A stretch of 64,000 bases of DNA from Actinocrinis sp035653575 (GTDB lineage: Bacteria; Actinomycetota; Actinomycetes; Streptomycetales; Catenulisporaceae). The stretch is from assembly GCF_035653575.1 (NCBI RefSeq), contig NZ_DASRBQ010000168.1, forward strand, positions 17,785-81,784. Direction: 5' to 3'. A program made the position numbers and the translations under genes. The notes beneath the pieces are model-generated. The model did no database searches and was not told where the DNA came from. It saw only the letters and a list, made by a program, of their open reading frames with translations. Of this stretch, positions 25,027 through 32,827 are shown piece by piece; position 1 is the first letter of the stretch; each line of letters begins with the position of its first letter.

Positions 25027-27006
25027 GTGATCAGCAAGAGAAGTACCTGGCTGGCCGCCACGGCGGTCACCGTCTCCGCCGCCCTCACCGGGCTGGCCGC
25101 GCACGGCGCCGCGGCCGCGACCCCGGTCAGCTTCTACGTCTCCCCCACCGGCAGCGACAGCAACTCGGGCACCAGCGCGTCGAGTCCGTTCGGCACGCTC
25201 GCTCACGCGCAGTCGGCCGTGCGCTCGGCGCTGGCGGCCGGTTCCAGCCCGATCACCGTCAACCTGGCCGGGGGCGACTACCGGCTCAGCAGCCCACTGA
25301 CGTTCACCGCGGCCGACTCCGGCAGCTCGGGCGCCGACGTCACCTGGCAGGCCGAAGCCGGGGCATCGCCGGTCGTCAGCGGCGGCGTCCAGGTCACCGG
25401 TTGGCAGCAGACTGATACGACCAAGAACATCTGGTCCGCGCAGGTCTCCTCCTCCCTCAACACGCGGCAGCTATATATCAACGGCACGCGTGTACCGCGG
25501 GCCAGCGGCAGCCTGCCGGTTTCGGTGAAGCAGACCTCGACCGGGTACACCACCGCGTCCGGCGACCCGATGGCGAAGTGGCGCAACCCGTCGGCGATCG
25601 AATTCGTGTACCGCGGCGGCTTGGGCGCGTGGACCGAACCACGCTGCCCGGTCTCGTCGATCAGCTCGACGGCCATCACGATGGCGCAGCCCTGCTGGAA
25701 CAACTCGACGCAGCGGGTGATGCGGACCGACGGCTCCGGCCGCACGTACGAGCTGGTCGGCCGCAAGTCGATCACCGAGTCGCCGACCTCCGTGGAGAAC
25801 GCCTACGAGCTGCTCACCGCAGGGCACTGGTATCTCGACCCGTCCGCGCACCGGATCTACTACATCCCGCGCAGCGGCGAGACGATCAACAGCGAGGACG
25901 TCGAAGCGGCCGCGTTGCCGACGCTGGTCTCGGCCATCGGAACGGCCAGTGCGCCTGTGCACAACCTGGTCTTCCGCGGAATCCAGTTCTCGTACGCGAC
26001 GGACACCCAGACCAGTTCGCCTGAGGGCTTCTCGGAAATTCAGGCCACATACACCATCACCGGTACGCACGGCTACGCGACGCAAGGACTGTGCACCTTC
26101 GTGTCCGGCGGCACCTGCCCGTACGGCAACTGGACCAAGATGCCCGGCAACGTCTCGCTGGCGTACGACCACGACGTCACCTTCGACCACGACTACTTCG
26201 TGCACCTCGGCGCGGCCGGGCTCGACCTGGGCGACGGCTCGCAGAACGACACCGTCGAAGGGTCCGTGTTCACCGACATCTCGGGCAACGGCCTGGACCT
26301 GGCCGGCGTGGACATCACCGAGCCGACCAACGCGGCGCAGCACACCAGCGGCAACACCATCGCGGACAACCACTTCTACAACACCTCGGTGGAGTACCAC
26401 GGCGGCGTGGCGATCGACATCGGTTACGCCGAAACGACCACGGTGGCGCACAACCAGCTCGACCACCTGCCGTACACCGGGATCTCGGTGGGCTGGGGCG
26501 GCTGGCCGGACAAGGTCAAGCTGCCGGCCGAACCGAACTACTCCAACCACAACCTGTTCTCGGACAACCTGATCTACGACCACATGTCAGTGCTCGCCGA
26601 CGGCGGCGCGATCTACACCAACGGCATCACCGGCAGCTCGCTGGCCAACGGCGAGCACATCACCGGCACGCTGGTGCACGACCAGATCGCCACCGCCGGA
26701 CACGGCCTGTACACCGACAACGGGTCGAGCTACATCACGATCACCGGCAACGGCGAGTACAACATCGCGGCGACCGTCTGGGGCAGCAAGCACACCAACT
26801 ACACGCTGAACAACGGCACCTACGATCCCCTGGACATCGAGGGCAACTACTGGACCAACGGCCCGGCGGACTACAACGCCAAGGCCGTGCTGATCAAGAA
26901 CAACACCAATATCACCAGCGCCGGCCAGATCCCGGCGAGCATCACGAACAACGCAGGGCTCGAATCCGGGTTCAAGTCGATCCTGAACTGGCAGCCGGCC
27001 CGCTGA
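25027..27006 (+). CDS. Secreted right-handed parallel beta-helix protein
   Basis: A 659-residue exported protein. After the signal peptide (to about residue 32, AHGAAAATPVSFYVSPTGSD) comes the DUF1565-like opening SPTGSDSNSGTSASSPFGTL, then beta-helix rungs with NTIADNHFYNTSVEYHGG and NLIYDHMSVLADGGAIYTNG. Such proteins act as polysaccharide lyases, hydrolases or sulfatase partners, but no family-specific catalytic motif is recognised here. GTG 25027 has GAGGGGA 6-7 bases before it and lies 11 bases after the alpha-galactosidase stop. It is the third gene of the promoter A operon. Confidence 0.8.
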   Translation: MISKRSTWLAATAVTVSAALTGLAAHGAAAATPVSFYVSPTGSDSNSGTSASSPFGTLAHAQSAVRSALAAGSSPITVNLAGGDYRLSSPLTFTAADSGSSGADVTWQAEAGASPVVSGGVQVTGWQQTDTTKNIWSAQVSSSLNTRQLYINGTRVPRASGSLPVSVKQTSTGYTTASGDPMAKWRNPSAIEFVYRGGLGAWTEPRCPVSSISSTAITMAQPCWNNSTQRVMRTDGSGRTYELVGRKSITESPTSVENAYELLTAGHWYLDPSAHRIYYIPRSGETINSEDVEAAALPTLVSAIGTASAPVHNLVFRGIQFSYATDTQTSSPEGFSEIQATYTITGTHGYATQGLCTFVSGGTCPYGNWTKMPGNVSLAYDHDVTFDHDYFVHLGAAGLDLGDGSQNDTVEGSVFTDISGNGLDLAGVDITEPTNAAQHTSGNTIADNHFYNTSVEYHGGVAIDIGYAETTTVAHNQLDHLPYTGISVGWGGWPDKVKLPAEPNYSNHNLFSDNLIYDHMSVLADGGAIYTNGITGSSLANGEHITGTLVHDQIATAGHGLYTDNGSSYITITGNGEYNIAATVWGSKHTNYTLNNGTYDPLDIEGNYWTNGPADYNAKAVLIKNNTNITSAGQIPASITNNAGLESGFKSILNWQPAR

Positions 27007-27163
27007 CCGGCGTCCGCGCCGAAGAGCGCGGCAGCCGGGGCGTGCGCGAAGTCACCGCAGCGCGAGCGCCCCGGCCGTCAGCGTCCCTCGTCCCAGCCAC
27101 AATGTTCCGCTCCCCCCACCCTCGGCCGAGGCATGTCCTCGCGCCAACCCGGAAGGAGATCGC

Positions 27164-28531
27164 GTGCGCACGCGATCCGGAAAGACCACCACCCTGGCGG
27201 CCCTGGCGCTCACCGCCTCCGCAGCCGCCTTCGCGTTCGGCACCCTGAACGCGACCACCGCCCAAGCGGAGAGCAACGGCGTGGGTGCCACACCCGCGCT
27301 GGGCTGGAGCAGCTGGAGCTTCATCCGGCACGATCCGACCGCCGCGAAGATCGACGCCCAGGCGGACGCGATGAAGACCAGCGGCCTGGCCTCGGTGGGC
27401 TACCAGTACGTCAACGTCGACGATTTCTGGTACCAGTGCCCCGGCAGCCAGGGGCCGAACGTGGACGCGTACGGCCGCTGGGTCACCGATGCCACGAAGT
27501 TCCCGCCCAGCGGCTCGACGAACGGCATCCAGGTCGTCGCCAATCACGTGCACGCCGACGGTCTCAAGTTCGGCCTCTACGTCACGCCGGGCGTTTCGCA
27601 TCAGGCGGTCGTGGCGAACAGCCACATCCTGGGCACCACATACCGCATCGATGACATCGCGACCACGGCCGCGGAGAAGAACTACAACTGCAAGGGCATG
27701 GTAGGGATCGACTACACCAAGCCCGGCGCACAAGCGTTCATCAACTCGTGGGCCGACGAGTTCGCCTCCTGGGGCGTGGACTACGTGAAGATCGACGGCG
27801 TCGGCACGAGCGACGTCGCCGACGTCAAGGCGTGGTCGGCGGCGCTTCGGCAGACCGGTCGGCCGATCCACCTGGAGCTGTCCAACAACCTGGCCATCTC
27901 CGCCGCGGCCACCTGGAAGCAGTACTCGAACGGCTGGCGCACCGGCGGTGACATCGAGTGCTACCACTGTGAGAGCGGCGGCAGCAGCTACCCGCTGACC
28001 AGCTGGAGCAGCGTGCAGTCCCGATTCGCTCAGGTCGCGAACTGGCAGCCCTACGGCGGCCCCGGCGCGTTCAACGACTACGACTCGATCGAGGTCGGTA
28101 ACGGCGCGAATGACGGGCTGACGGCGGCCGAACGCCAGACGCAGCTGAGCCTTTGGGCGATGGCTTCCTCGCCGCTGATCCTGGGCACCGACCTGACCCA
28201 CCTCGACGCGACCGATCTCAGCTTCCTGAAGAACACCCGCGTGCTCGCCGTGGACCAGGACGCGATCGACGCGCGCCGCATCGTCAGCAGCAGCAATCAG
28301 CAGGTCTATGCGAAGACTGAGAAGAACGGCGACGTCATCGTCGCGCTGTTCAACTACAGCGGTACCGCGAGCCAGACCGTGAGCGTCAGCCTCGCCTCCG
28401 CCGGACTGAGCGGCAAGGGCACGGCCGTGGACCTATGGAGCGGCGCCTCGATCGGCACGGTGAGCGGCAGCTACAGCGTGCATCTCGGCGCCGGAGCGGT
28501 GCGGCTGCTGCGGATCACTCCACAGCCGTAA
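27164..28531 (+). CDS. Secreted GH27 alpha-galactosidase-like enzyme (second copy)
   Basis: A 455-residue GH27 enzyme with signal peptide ending near TAQAES. Nucleophile D211 is in VDYVKIDGVG and the acid/base D263 in WRTGGDIECY; GPGAFNDYDSIEVGNG replaces the common WNDPDML. It is clearly different from the upstream GH27 copy (KIDG rather than KDDN), so the pair probably has different linkages or acceptors. Start GTG 27164 follows GGAAGGAGAT. It lies 157 bases after the beta-helix gene without a visible terminator, and it is followed by a strong hairpin. Confidence 0.9.
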   Translation: MRTRSGKTTTLAALALTASAAAFAFGTLNATTAQAESNGVGATPALGWSSWSFIRHDPTAAKIDAQADAMKTSGLASVGYQYVNVDDFWYQCPGSQGPNVDAYGRWVTDATKFPPSGSTNGIQVVANHVHADGLKFGLYVTPGVSHQAVVANSHILGTTYRIDDIATTAAEKNYNCKGMVGIDYTKPGAQAFINSWADEFASWGVDYVKIDGVGTSDVADVKAWSAALRQTGRPIHLELSNNLAISAAATWKQYSNGWRTGGDIECYHCESGGSSYPLTSWSSVQSRFAQVANWQPYGGPGAFNDYDSIEVGNGANDGLTAAERQTQLSLWAMASSPLILGTDLTHLDATDLSFLKNTRVLAVDQDAIDARRIVSSSNQQVYAKTEKNGDVIVALFNYSGTASQTVSVSLASAGLSGKGTAVDLWSGASIGTVSGSYSVHLGAGAVRLLRITPQP

Positions 28532-28559
28532 AGCGGCCAGTCGGCGGACCAACGCAGCG

Positions 28560-28593
28560 CCGTCCGCACCCGAGCAGCGCCGGGTGCGGACGG
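28560..28593 (+). terminator. 13-bp-stem terminator after the second GH27 gene
   Basis: CCGTCCGCACCCG (28560-28572) pairs with CGGGTGCGGACGG (28581-28593) around an 8-base loop, 29 bases after the stop. It separates the four-gene rightward run from the DUF1080 gene. Confidence 0.7.
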
Positions 28594-28718
28594 ATCGAGA
28601 ACCGCTCCGCGGGGCCATAGCTCGGCTTGCGGAACCTGCGACGCAGCCGCAGTGCGGCGGCGCGTCTACGCCTCATCTCTCGTACCACCCGACACCGGAT
28701 AGACAGATAGGAGTATCC

Positions 28719-29459
28719 ATGCGCCGACCACTTCGCACACTGGCCGCCGCGGCCGTGGCCTTCGCCGCCGCTCTGGCCGCCCCGGTCGCCACCGCGTTCG
28801 CGGCCTCCGGCCCCGCCGCGCAGGCCAAGCCGCCGGCTTCGAACCCGTACGGGGACCCGCACCTGGTCTCCATGTTCGACGGCAAGACGCTCACCGGCTG
28901 GACCCAGGCCGCCGCCGGGGAATGGTCCGTGGTCAACGGCGCCATCCACGGCAACGGCACGGCCCGCGGCTGGATCTACTACAACGTCCAGCAGGCCGGG
29001 ACGTTCCGCTGGATCTTCGACGTGCGCCAGGTCAGCGGCAACCACGCGCCCACGGTGCTGATCTGGGGCACCACGACGCCGCTGCGCGACGCGCTGAGCG
29101 CGATCCAGTTCCAGCCGCCCAACGGCGGGCACTGGGACTACCGGCCCGGGCACAACAACGGCGGGAAGGGCGAGTTCACCCAGCTGCCGCACACCAAGAT
29201 CCCGGTGAACAACTGGGCGCAGTGCGAGCTCATCGCGGATCAGAAGACGGGGATCGCGCGGATGGCCTGCTGCCCGCTCGCCCCGGGCGCGGCGACCTGT
29301 AAGGCGACCGAGGTGCTCGACTTCAAGGACCCGACCGCGGGACGGGTCGGACCGCTCGCGATCCAGGTGCACAACAAGGGCATCCACGACGAGTACAAGA
29401 GCCTTTATATCGAGTCCCCCGTCGTGGACAGTCCCGGGTCCTTCATCACCACGAAGTAG
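28719..29459 (+). CDS. Secreted DUF1080 (3-keto-disaccharide hydrolase-like) protein
   Basis: A 246-residue exported protein with a concanavalin-like beta-sandwich. Signal peptide ends near VATAFAASG; the DUF1080 opening LVSMFDGKTLTGWTQ and WSVVNGAIHGNGTARGWIYYN follow, and the fold ends GPLAIQVHNKGIHDEYKSLYIES. DUF1080 domains hydrolyse 3-keto-glycosides or bind glycans in Bacteroidetes and Planctomycetes; activity here is inferred. ATG 28719 follows ATAGGAG by 6 bases. It is flanked by hairpins on both sides, so it is likely monocistronic. Confidence 0.82.
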   Translation: MRRPLRTLAAAAVAFAAALAAPVATAFAASGPAAQAKPPASNPYGDPHLVSMFDGKTLTGWTQAAAGEWSVVNGAIHGNGTARGWIYYNVQQAGTFRWIFDVRQVSGNHAPTVLIWGTTTPLRDALSAIQFQPPNGGHWDYRPGHNNGGKGEFTQLPHTKIPVNNWAQCELIADQKTGIARMACCPLAPGAATCKATEVLDFKDPTAGRVGPLAIQVHNKGIHDEYKSLYIESPVVDSPGSFITTK

Positions 29460-29501
29460 CCCGACCCCACGCCCCGCGGGCGCAAGGGTTTTGTAGGGTC
29501 T

Positions 29502-29535
29502 GCGGGTCCTGCTCTCCGCGGAGAGCAGGACCCGC
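29502..29535. terminator. 34-bp perfect palindrome, bidirectional terminator
   Basis: GCGGGTCCTGCTCTCCG (29502-29518) is exactly complementary to 29519-29535 with no spacer. It lies 42 bases after the DUF1080 stop and 23 bases after the stop of the convergent beta-propeller gene. On the plus strand it is followed by TTCGTGTTGTTGTC, a T-rich tail. Confidence 0.85.
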
Positions 29536-29558
29536 TTCGTGTTGTTGTCAGGCGCGGG

Positions 29559-30983
29559 TCAGTGGTGCTTGCCGCCGGCCGGGGCGAGCGCCGTGAGCGA
29601 GCCGTCCATGCCGGGAGCGAGCAGATGCCCTTCCGCGATCGACGGGGCGCCCCAGTACTGCGCGCCCGAAGGGTTGCGGTATGCGAACAGCTGCTTGCCC
29701 GTCGACGCGTCGAGCAGCAGCACGGAGGGGCCCGCCGGCACCGCGAGCAGGCCGTGCGCGCCGGCCGAGGCGCCGAGGACATGCCCGGTCGTGGCGCAGA
29801 ACTCCCACTTGGACGCGCCGGTCGCCGGGTTCAGGGCCCGCACTCCGCCGGCGCAGCTCTTGCCGCCGATGGTGGTCGTGCCGCCGGCCACGTACAGCGT
29901 GGAGCCGTCCCAGACGGCGGGCGAGAGCGTGCCCTGACCGCCCTGCGGATCGTCGCCGCTCGCCGCCACCTGGCGCTGCCAGATCGGCCCGGCGGCGATG
30001 TTCGCGCGGTCCCAGGCGTAGAAGATGCCGTTCTTGTTGCCGAGGCCGACCATCTGCCGCGTGGCTCCGTTGACCGTCGCGGCGAACAAGGTGGGCACCG
30101 AGCCGAAGTCTCCGTCGGACAGCAGCTGCGCCTTGGGCACGGTCCAGTGCGCGACCACGGACAGGTTCGAAGTACGCAGTTCCAGTAGCGAGAACGCGTA
30201 GCTCTTGCCACCGCCGCTCGGACCGCCTACGGGCACGTACATGTCGCCGGTGGCCGTGTCGATGCTCGGCGTGCCGAAGACGCCGCCGCCGACATTGATG
30301 TTCGCCTGTAACGCCCCGGTCGTCGCGTTGAGCTTGTACACGTGTGCTGCGATCACCGGTTGGTCAGCCTGCGACGAGGTCGAGACGAACACGCTGCCGC
30401 CGAAGACCTTCACCGAGCTCCACGCGAAGGTGTCCCCGCCGACCGCGACGAGGTTGGTGCGCCAGATGATCGCGCCGGTGGACGCGTTGACGGCGAACGC
30501 TGAGACGTGCCCGCCACCGGTCGCGTCGTTGCCGCCGTCGAAGACCCACAGCACCGGGGTGGAGCCGATCGTGCCGTACGCCGGGGTCGAGGCCATGCCG
30601 GCGACCTTCGGGTTGCACTTGCCGCACGTGGTCACGCCCAGCGCGCGCGTCCACAGGCTGGAGCCGTTGGCCAGCGACGTGGCGTGCAGGTTGCCGTCCC
30701 AGGAGCCCCAGTACACGACGCCGCCGACGACCAGCGGCTGCGCGCTGGCGGACCGGCCACCGTGCGCGGTCCAGCTCACGGCGAGCGAGCCCGCGTCGCC
30801 GGTGGTGAGCGCGGATTCGCCCGAGTTGAATCCGGCGCCGGCGCTGTCGGCCTGGTACTGGGTCCAGTCGGAGGACCCGGCCGCCGCGACCGCGCTCTGC
30901 CCGGTGGCGGCCAAGGCGCCGCCGGCCAGTGCCGCAGCCACGAGGGCGGCCGAGGCGGGTTTTCTCCAGCCTGAGATGTTCAC
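29559..30983 (-). CDS. Secreted PQQ-type beta-propeller protein
   Basis: A 474-residue exported beta-propeller. The signal peptide ends near QSAVAAAGSSDW; repeats of the form GGVVYWGSWDGNLHATSLANGS, quoted here only in part as GGVVYWGSWDGNLHA, and LNATTGALQANINVGGG or LDASTGKQLFAYRN define at least six PQQ/PQQ-like blades. One CGKC pair may form a disulfide. There is no haem-binding CXXCH, so it is more likely a binding or scaffold protein than a quinoprotein dehydrogenase, though a PQQ role is not excluded. Start GTG 30983 follows GGAGG by 9 bases. Confidence 0.8.
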   Translation of the reverse strand: MNISGWRKPASAALVAAALAGGALAATGQSAVAAAGSSDWTQYQADSAGAGFNSGESALTTGDAGSLAVSWTAHGGRSASAQPLVVGGVVYWGSWDGNLHATSLANGSSLWTRALGVTTCGKCNPKVAGMASTPAYGTIGSTPVLWVFDGGNDATGGGHVSAFAVNASTGAIIWRTNLVAVGGDTFAWSSVKVFGGSVFVSTSSQADQPVIAAHVYKLNATTGALQANINVGGGVFGTPSIDTATGDMYVPVGGPSGGGKSYAFSLLELRTSNLSVVAHWTVPKAQLLSDGDFGSVPTLFAATVNGATRQMVGLGNKNGIFYAWDRANIAAGPIWQRQVAASGDDPQGGQGTLSPAVWDGSTLYVAGGTTTIGGKSCAGGVRALNPATGASKWEFCATTGHVLGASAGAHGLLAVPAGPSVLLLDASTGKQLFAYRNPSGAQYWGAPSIAEGHLLAPGMDGSLTALAPAGGKHH

Positions 30984-31139
30984 GGGAAGCTGCCTCCAAG
31001 AGCGCGAGAAGAGAAAAGGAGAGAACGGAAAGGTGCGGTGGGGAATTCGGCGGGCGCCGCGCCGAAGGGGATGGCCGGGCCGGTGACTTCGCCCGGCACA
31101 TGGTGTGCATGGCCGCAGACTGGGCCATCAGCGAGACCG

Positions 31140-31181
31140 GCCCGGGTCCGCCGCCGACCCTCAACGGCGGCGGACCCGGGC
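31140..31181 (-). terminator. 17-bp-stem terminator after the GH105 gene
   Basis: GCCCGGGTCCGCCGCCG (31140-31156) pairs perfectly with 31165-31181 around ACCCTCAA. It lies 59 bases past the GH105 stop and insulates the beta-propeller gene. Confidence 0.8.
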
Positions 31182-31189
31182 TGCGGTCC

Positions 31190-31213
31190 GGATCGGCGCG
31201 CGCTCGCCGATCC
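31190..31213 (-). terminator. Second hairpin of a tandem terminator
   Basis: GGATCGGCG and CGCCGATCC form a 9-bp stem with a 6-base loop between the GH105 stop and the larger hairpin at 31140, giving two hairpins in series. Confidence 0.55.
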
Positions 31214-31240
31214 CCGCTCGCCGGCTGATCCCTTCCCGAC

Positions 31241-32476
31241 TCAGCCGGCTCGGTTGCCCTGCATCCATTCATTCATGATCAGAAACGCGCCGAGACCGTG
31301 GAAGTCGTCGGTCGCCCGCGGCCGGCCAAGGTAGTAGGACAGGTCGCCGACGTTCGTTCCGATGCAGATGTTCTTGATGTGCGTCGCCCCGGAGGAGTCG
31401 GTGGAGACCTCGGCCAGCACGCCCTGGTACCCCTTCGCCGCGATCGACTGGTCGGCGGCGGGCACATAGCCCAGCGCCACCGACTTGGCGACGATGAACG
31501 TGTACATCGCGGAGCACGAGGTCTCGGTCCAGTCCGAGGACAGGCTGCCCTTGTCCACGACCTGGAACCAGCGGCCGGTCGCCGGGTCCTGATACGTGCC
31601 GATCGCCGAGACCAGCTTCTGCACGGTGCTCAGGATGGTCGCCCGGTGCGGGTCGCCCTTCGGCAGCGCGTCGAGCGTGGCGAGCGAGGCCATGCCGTAC
31701 CAGCCGATCGCGCGGCACCAGAACTGCGAGGAGTGGTGCGTGGTCGGGTCGGCCCAGCTGATCGGGTCGAGCGAGTAGGCGTGATAGAGCAGGCCGGTCG
31801 GGCTTTCCAGGTGGCTGCCGTAGACCGTGATCTGCTTGCCGGCCTCGGCATCGGCGTATGCCGCATCGTTGTACGCGGCGCCGTAGCGCAGCAGGAAGGG
31901 CACGACCATGTATGTCCCGTCCAGCCACAGCTGGTTGGTCTTGGACGTCGCGTGCCAGAAGCCGCCGTCCGGCGTGCGCGGGTAGGTGTTCAGCCGCGTG
32001 CGGATCTGCGCGGCCGCGGTGGCGTACTTGGCCTGGCCGGTTTGCTGGTTCAGCAGGATGAGCAGGTTGCCCGCCTGCATGCTGTCGAGGTTGTTGAAGC
32101 TGTTGGAAAGGTGCCCGGACGAGCTGACGAAGTGGTCGACCCAGCCCTTGATGTAGTTGAGGTACTTGGCGTCGTGCGTCCGCTGATATACGAGGTCTGT
32201 CCCGTAGAGGAAGAGACCGACCTGATAGCCCCAGCCGCCCAGCTTGGCCGGGTCGGGGATGCGCTTCATCGTCGAGTCGATCACGGCACGCGACAGGTCA
32301 GTCGGCGCGGTGGGTGCGGCGGGCGCACCGGCCGCGCCGGCCGCCGCGGCGGATTGCGCTCGGGCCGTGGCGGCGGAGCTCGTCCCGGCGGCGAGGCCCA
32401 CTCCCAGCATGCCGCTGAGCGCGGCCGCGACGGTCGCGGTGAGGCGGAGCCGGAAACGAGATGGTCGGCGAGTCAT
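31241..32476 (-). CDS. Secreted GH105 unsaturated (rhamno)galacturonyl hydrolase
   Basis: A 411-residue (alpha/alpha)6-barrel protein with signal peptide (MTRRPSRFRLRLTATVAAAL onward). The family pattern FNNLDSMQAGN, WLDGTYMVVPF (catalytic aspartate D186, as in YteR), SQFWCRAIGWYGMA and CSAMYTF is complete. GH105 removes the 4,5-unsaturated uronic acid made by pectate or rhamnogalacturonan lyases. Most characterised members are cytoplasmic; this one is exported. No polysaccharide lyase is in the window. ATG 32476 follows GGAGG by 7 bases, and the upstream region carries promoter module copy B. Confidence 0.88.
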   Translation of the reverse strand: MTRRPSRFRLRLTATVAAALSGMLGVGLAAGTSSAATARAQSAAAAGAAGAPAAPTAPTDLSRAVIDSTMKRIPDPAKLGGWGYQVGLFLYGTDLVYQRTHDAKYLNYIKGWVDHFVSSSGHLSNSFNNLDSMQAGNLLILLNQQTGQAKYATAAAQIRTRLNTYPRTPDGGFWHATSKTNQLWLDGTYMVVPFLLRYGAAYNDAAYADAEAGKQITVYGSHLESPTGLLYHAYSLDPISWADPTTHHSSQFWCRAIGWYGMASLATLDALPKGDPHRATILSTVQKLVSAIGTYQDPATGRWFQVVDKGSLSSDWTETSCSAMYTFIVAKSVALGYVPAADQSIAAKGYQGVLAEVSTDSSGATHIKNICIGTNVGDLSYYLGRPRATDDFHGLGAFLIMNEWMQGNRAG

Positions 32477-32541
32477 GGGATGCCTCCGAGGCGGCGGCAG
32501 GGGCGGCAGTCGGACCACGCACCCTGTGGTGGGTAAACCAG

Positions 32542-32604
32542 GGCACTCGCCTCAGAGGTCTACACCAGTGTGGAAAGCCGGTCAATGAATGGTCCGATGT
32601 TTCA
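32542..32604 (-). promoter_or_regulatory. 63-bp conserved promoter module, copy B
   Basis: On the minus strand TGAAACATC (32604-32596), TCATTGACC (32588-32580), GGTGTAGACCTCTGA (32566-32552) and CGAGTGCC (32549-32542) match copy A in order and spacing. The promoter TTGACC (32585-32580), 17 bases, TAGACC (32562-32557) points to the GH105 gene, with a predicted start near 32550 and a leader of about 74 bases. It also lies upstream of the tetracycline-resistance-type gene on the other strand. Confidence 0.75.
32554..32569. promoter_or_regulatory. DasR-response-element-like site over the -10 region, copy B
   Basis: Minus-strand ACTGGTGTAGACCTCT matches 14 of 16 positions of the DasR response element ACTGGTCTAGACCACT (consensus from memory). 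As in copy A it covers the -10 hexamer. It lies 78 bases before the GH105 ATG. Confidence 0.55.
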
Positions 32605-32648
32605 TTGCGTTTTCAGCTCGCAAACGCTTCCGGCGCCTGGTAAATCGT

Positions 32649-32678
32649 TTGCCCCAGTCCGCGCGGTATTGCTGTAAT
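32649..32678 (+). promoter_or_regulatory. Predicted promoter of the leader ORF and ribosomal protection gene
   Basis: TTGCCC (32649-32654), 18 bases, TGTAAT (32673-32678), with an AT-rich TAAATCGTTT just upstream. A transcript starting near 32685 would carry the leader ORF at 32717 and the large gene at 32781. The AT-rich stretch next to the -35 is reminiscent of WhiB7-dependent promoters, but this is a weak resemblance. Confidence 0.35.
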
Positions 32679-32716
32679 CGCGGCGAAAGTATTCCCGAGA
32701 CCAGGAGAAAACGCGC

Positions 32717-32827
32717 ATGCGCGCTGCGTCCATGTCCACCCGGAAGAGCTCCCCCTGCTACGTCAAGGACATGACGCTTCGTGAGTACGTTGAACCTCGG
32801 GATTCTGGCGCATGTCGACGCCGGTAA
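32717..32827 (+). CDS. 36-residue leader ORF overlapping the resistance gene start
   Basis: An ATG-started ORF encoding MRAASMSTRKSSPCYVKD and a further 18 residues, ending in an arginine run before TAA. It has AGGAGA at 32703-32708, 8 bases upstream, a better ribosome binding site than that of the main gene, and it ends 47 bases inside the main gene in another frame. A 12-bp palindrome CGCGCATGCGCG (32712-32723) is centred on its ATG. This arrangement fits translational attenuation, as known for several ribosome-targeting-antibiotic resistance genes. It is not proven to be translated. Confidence 0.5.
   Translation: MRAASMSTRKSSPCYVKDMTLREYVEPRDSGACRRR

Noticed and set aside
29559..30983. 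A PQQ-dependent dehydrogenase
   Set aside because: Propeller blades are present but no haem motif or clear PQQ ligand set can be identified, so only a PQQ-type propeller is claimed.
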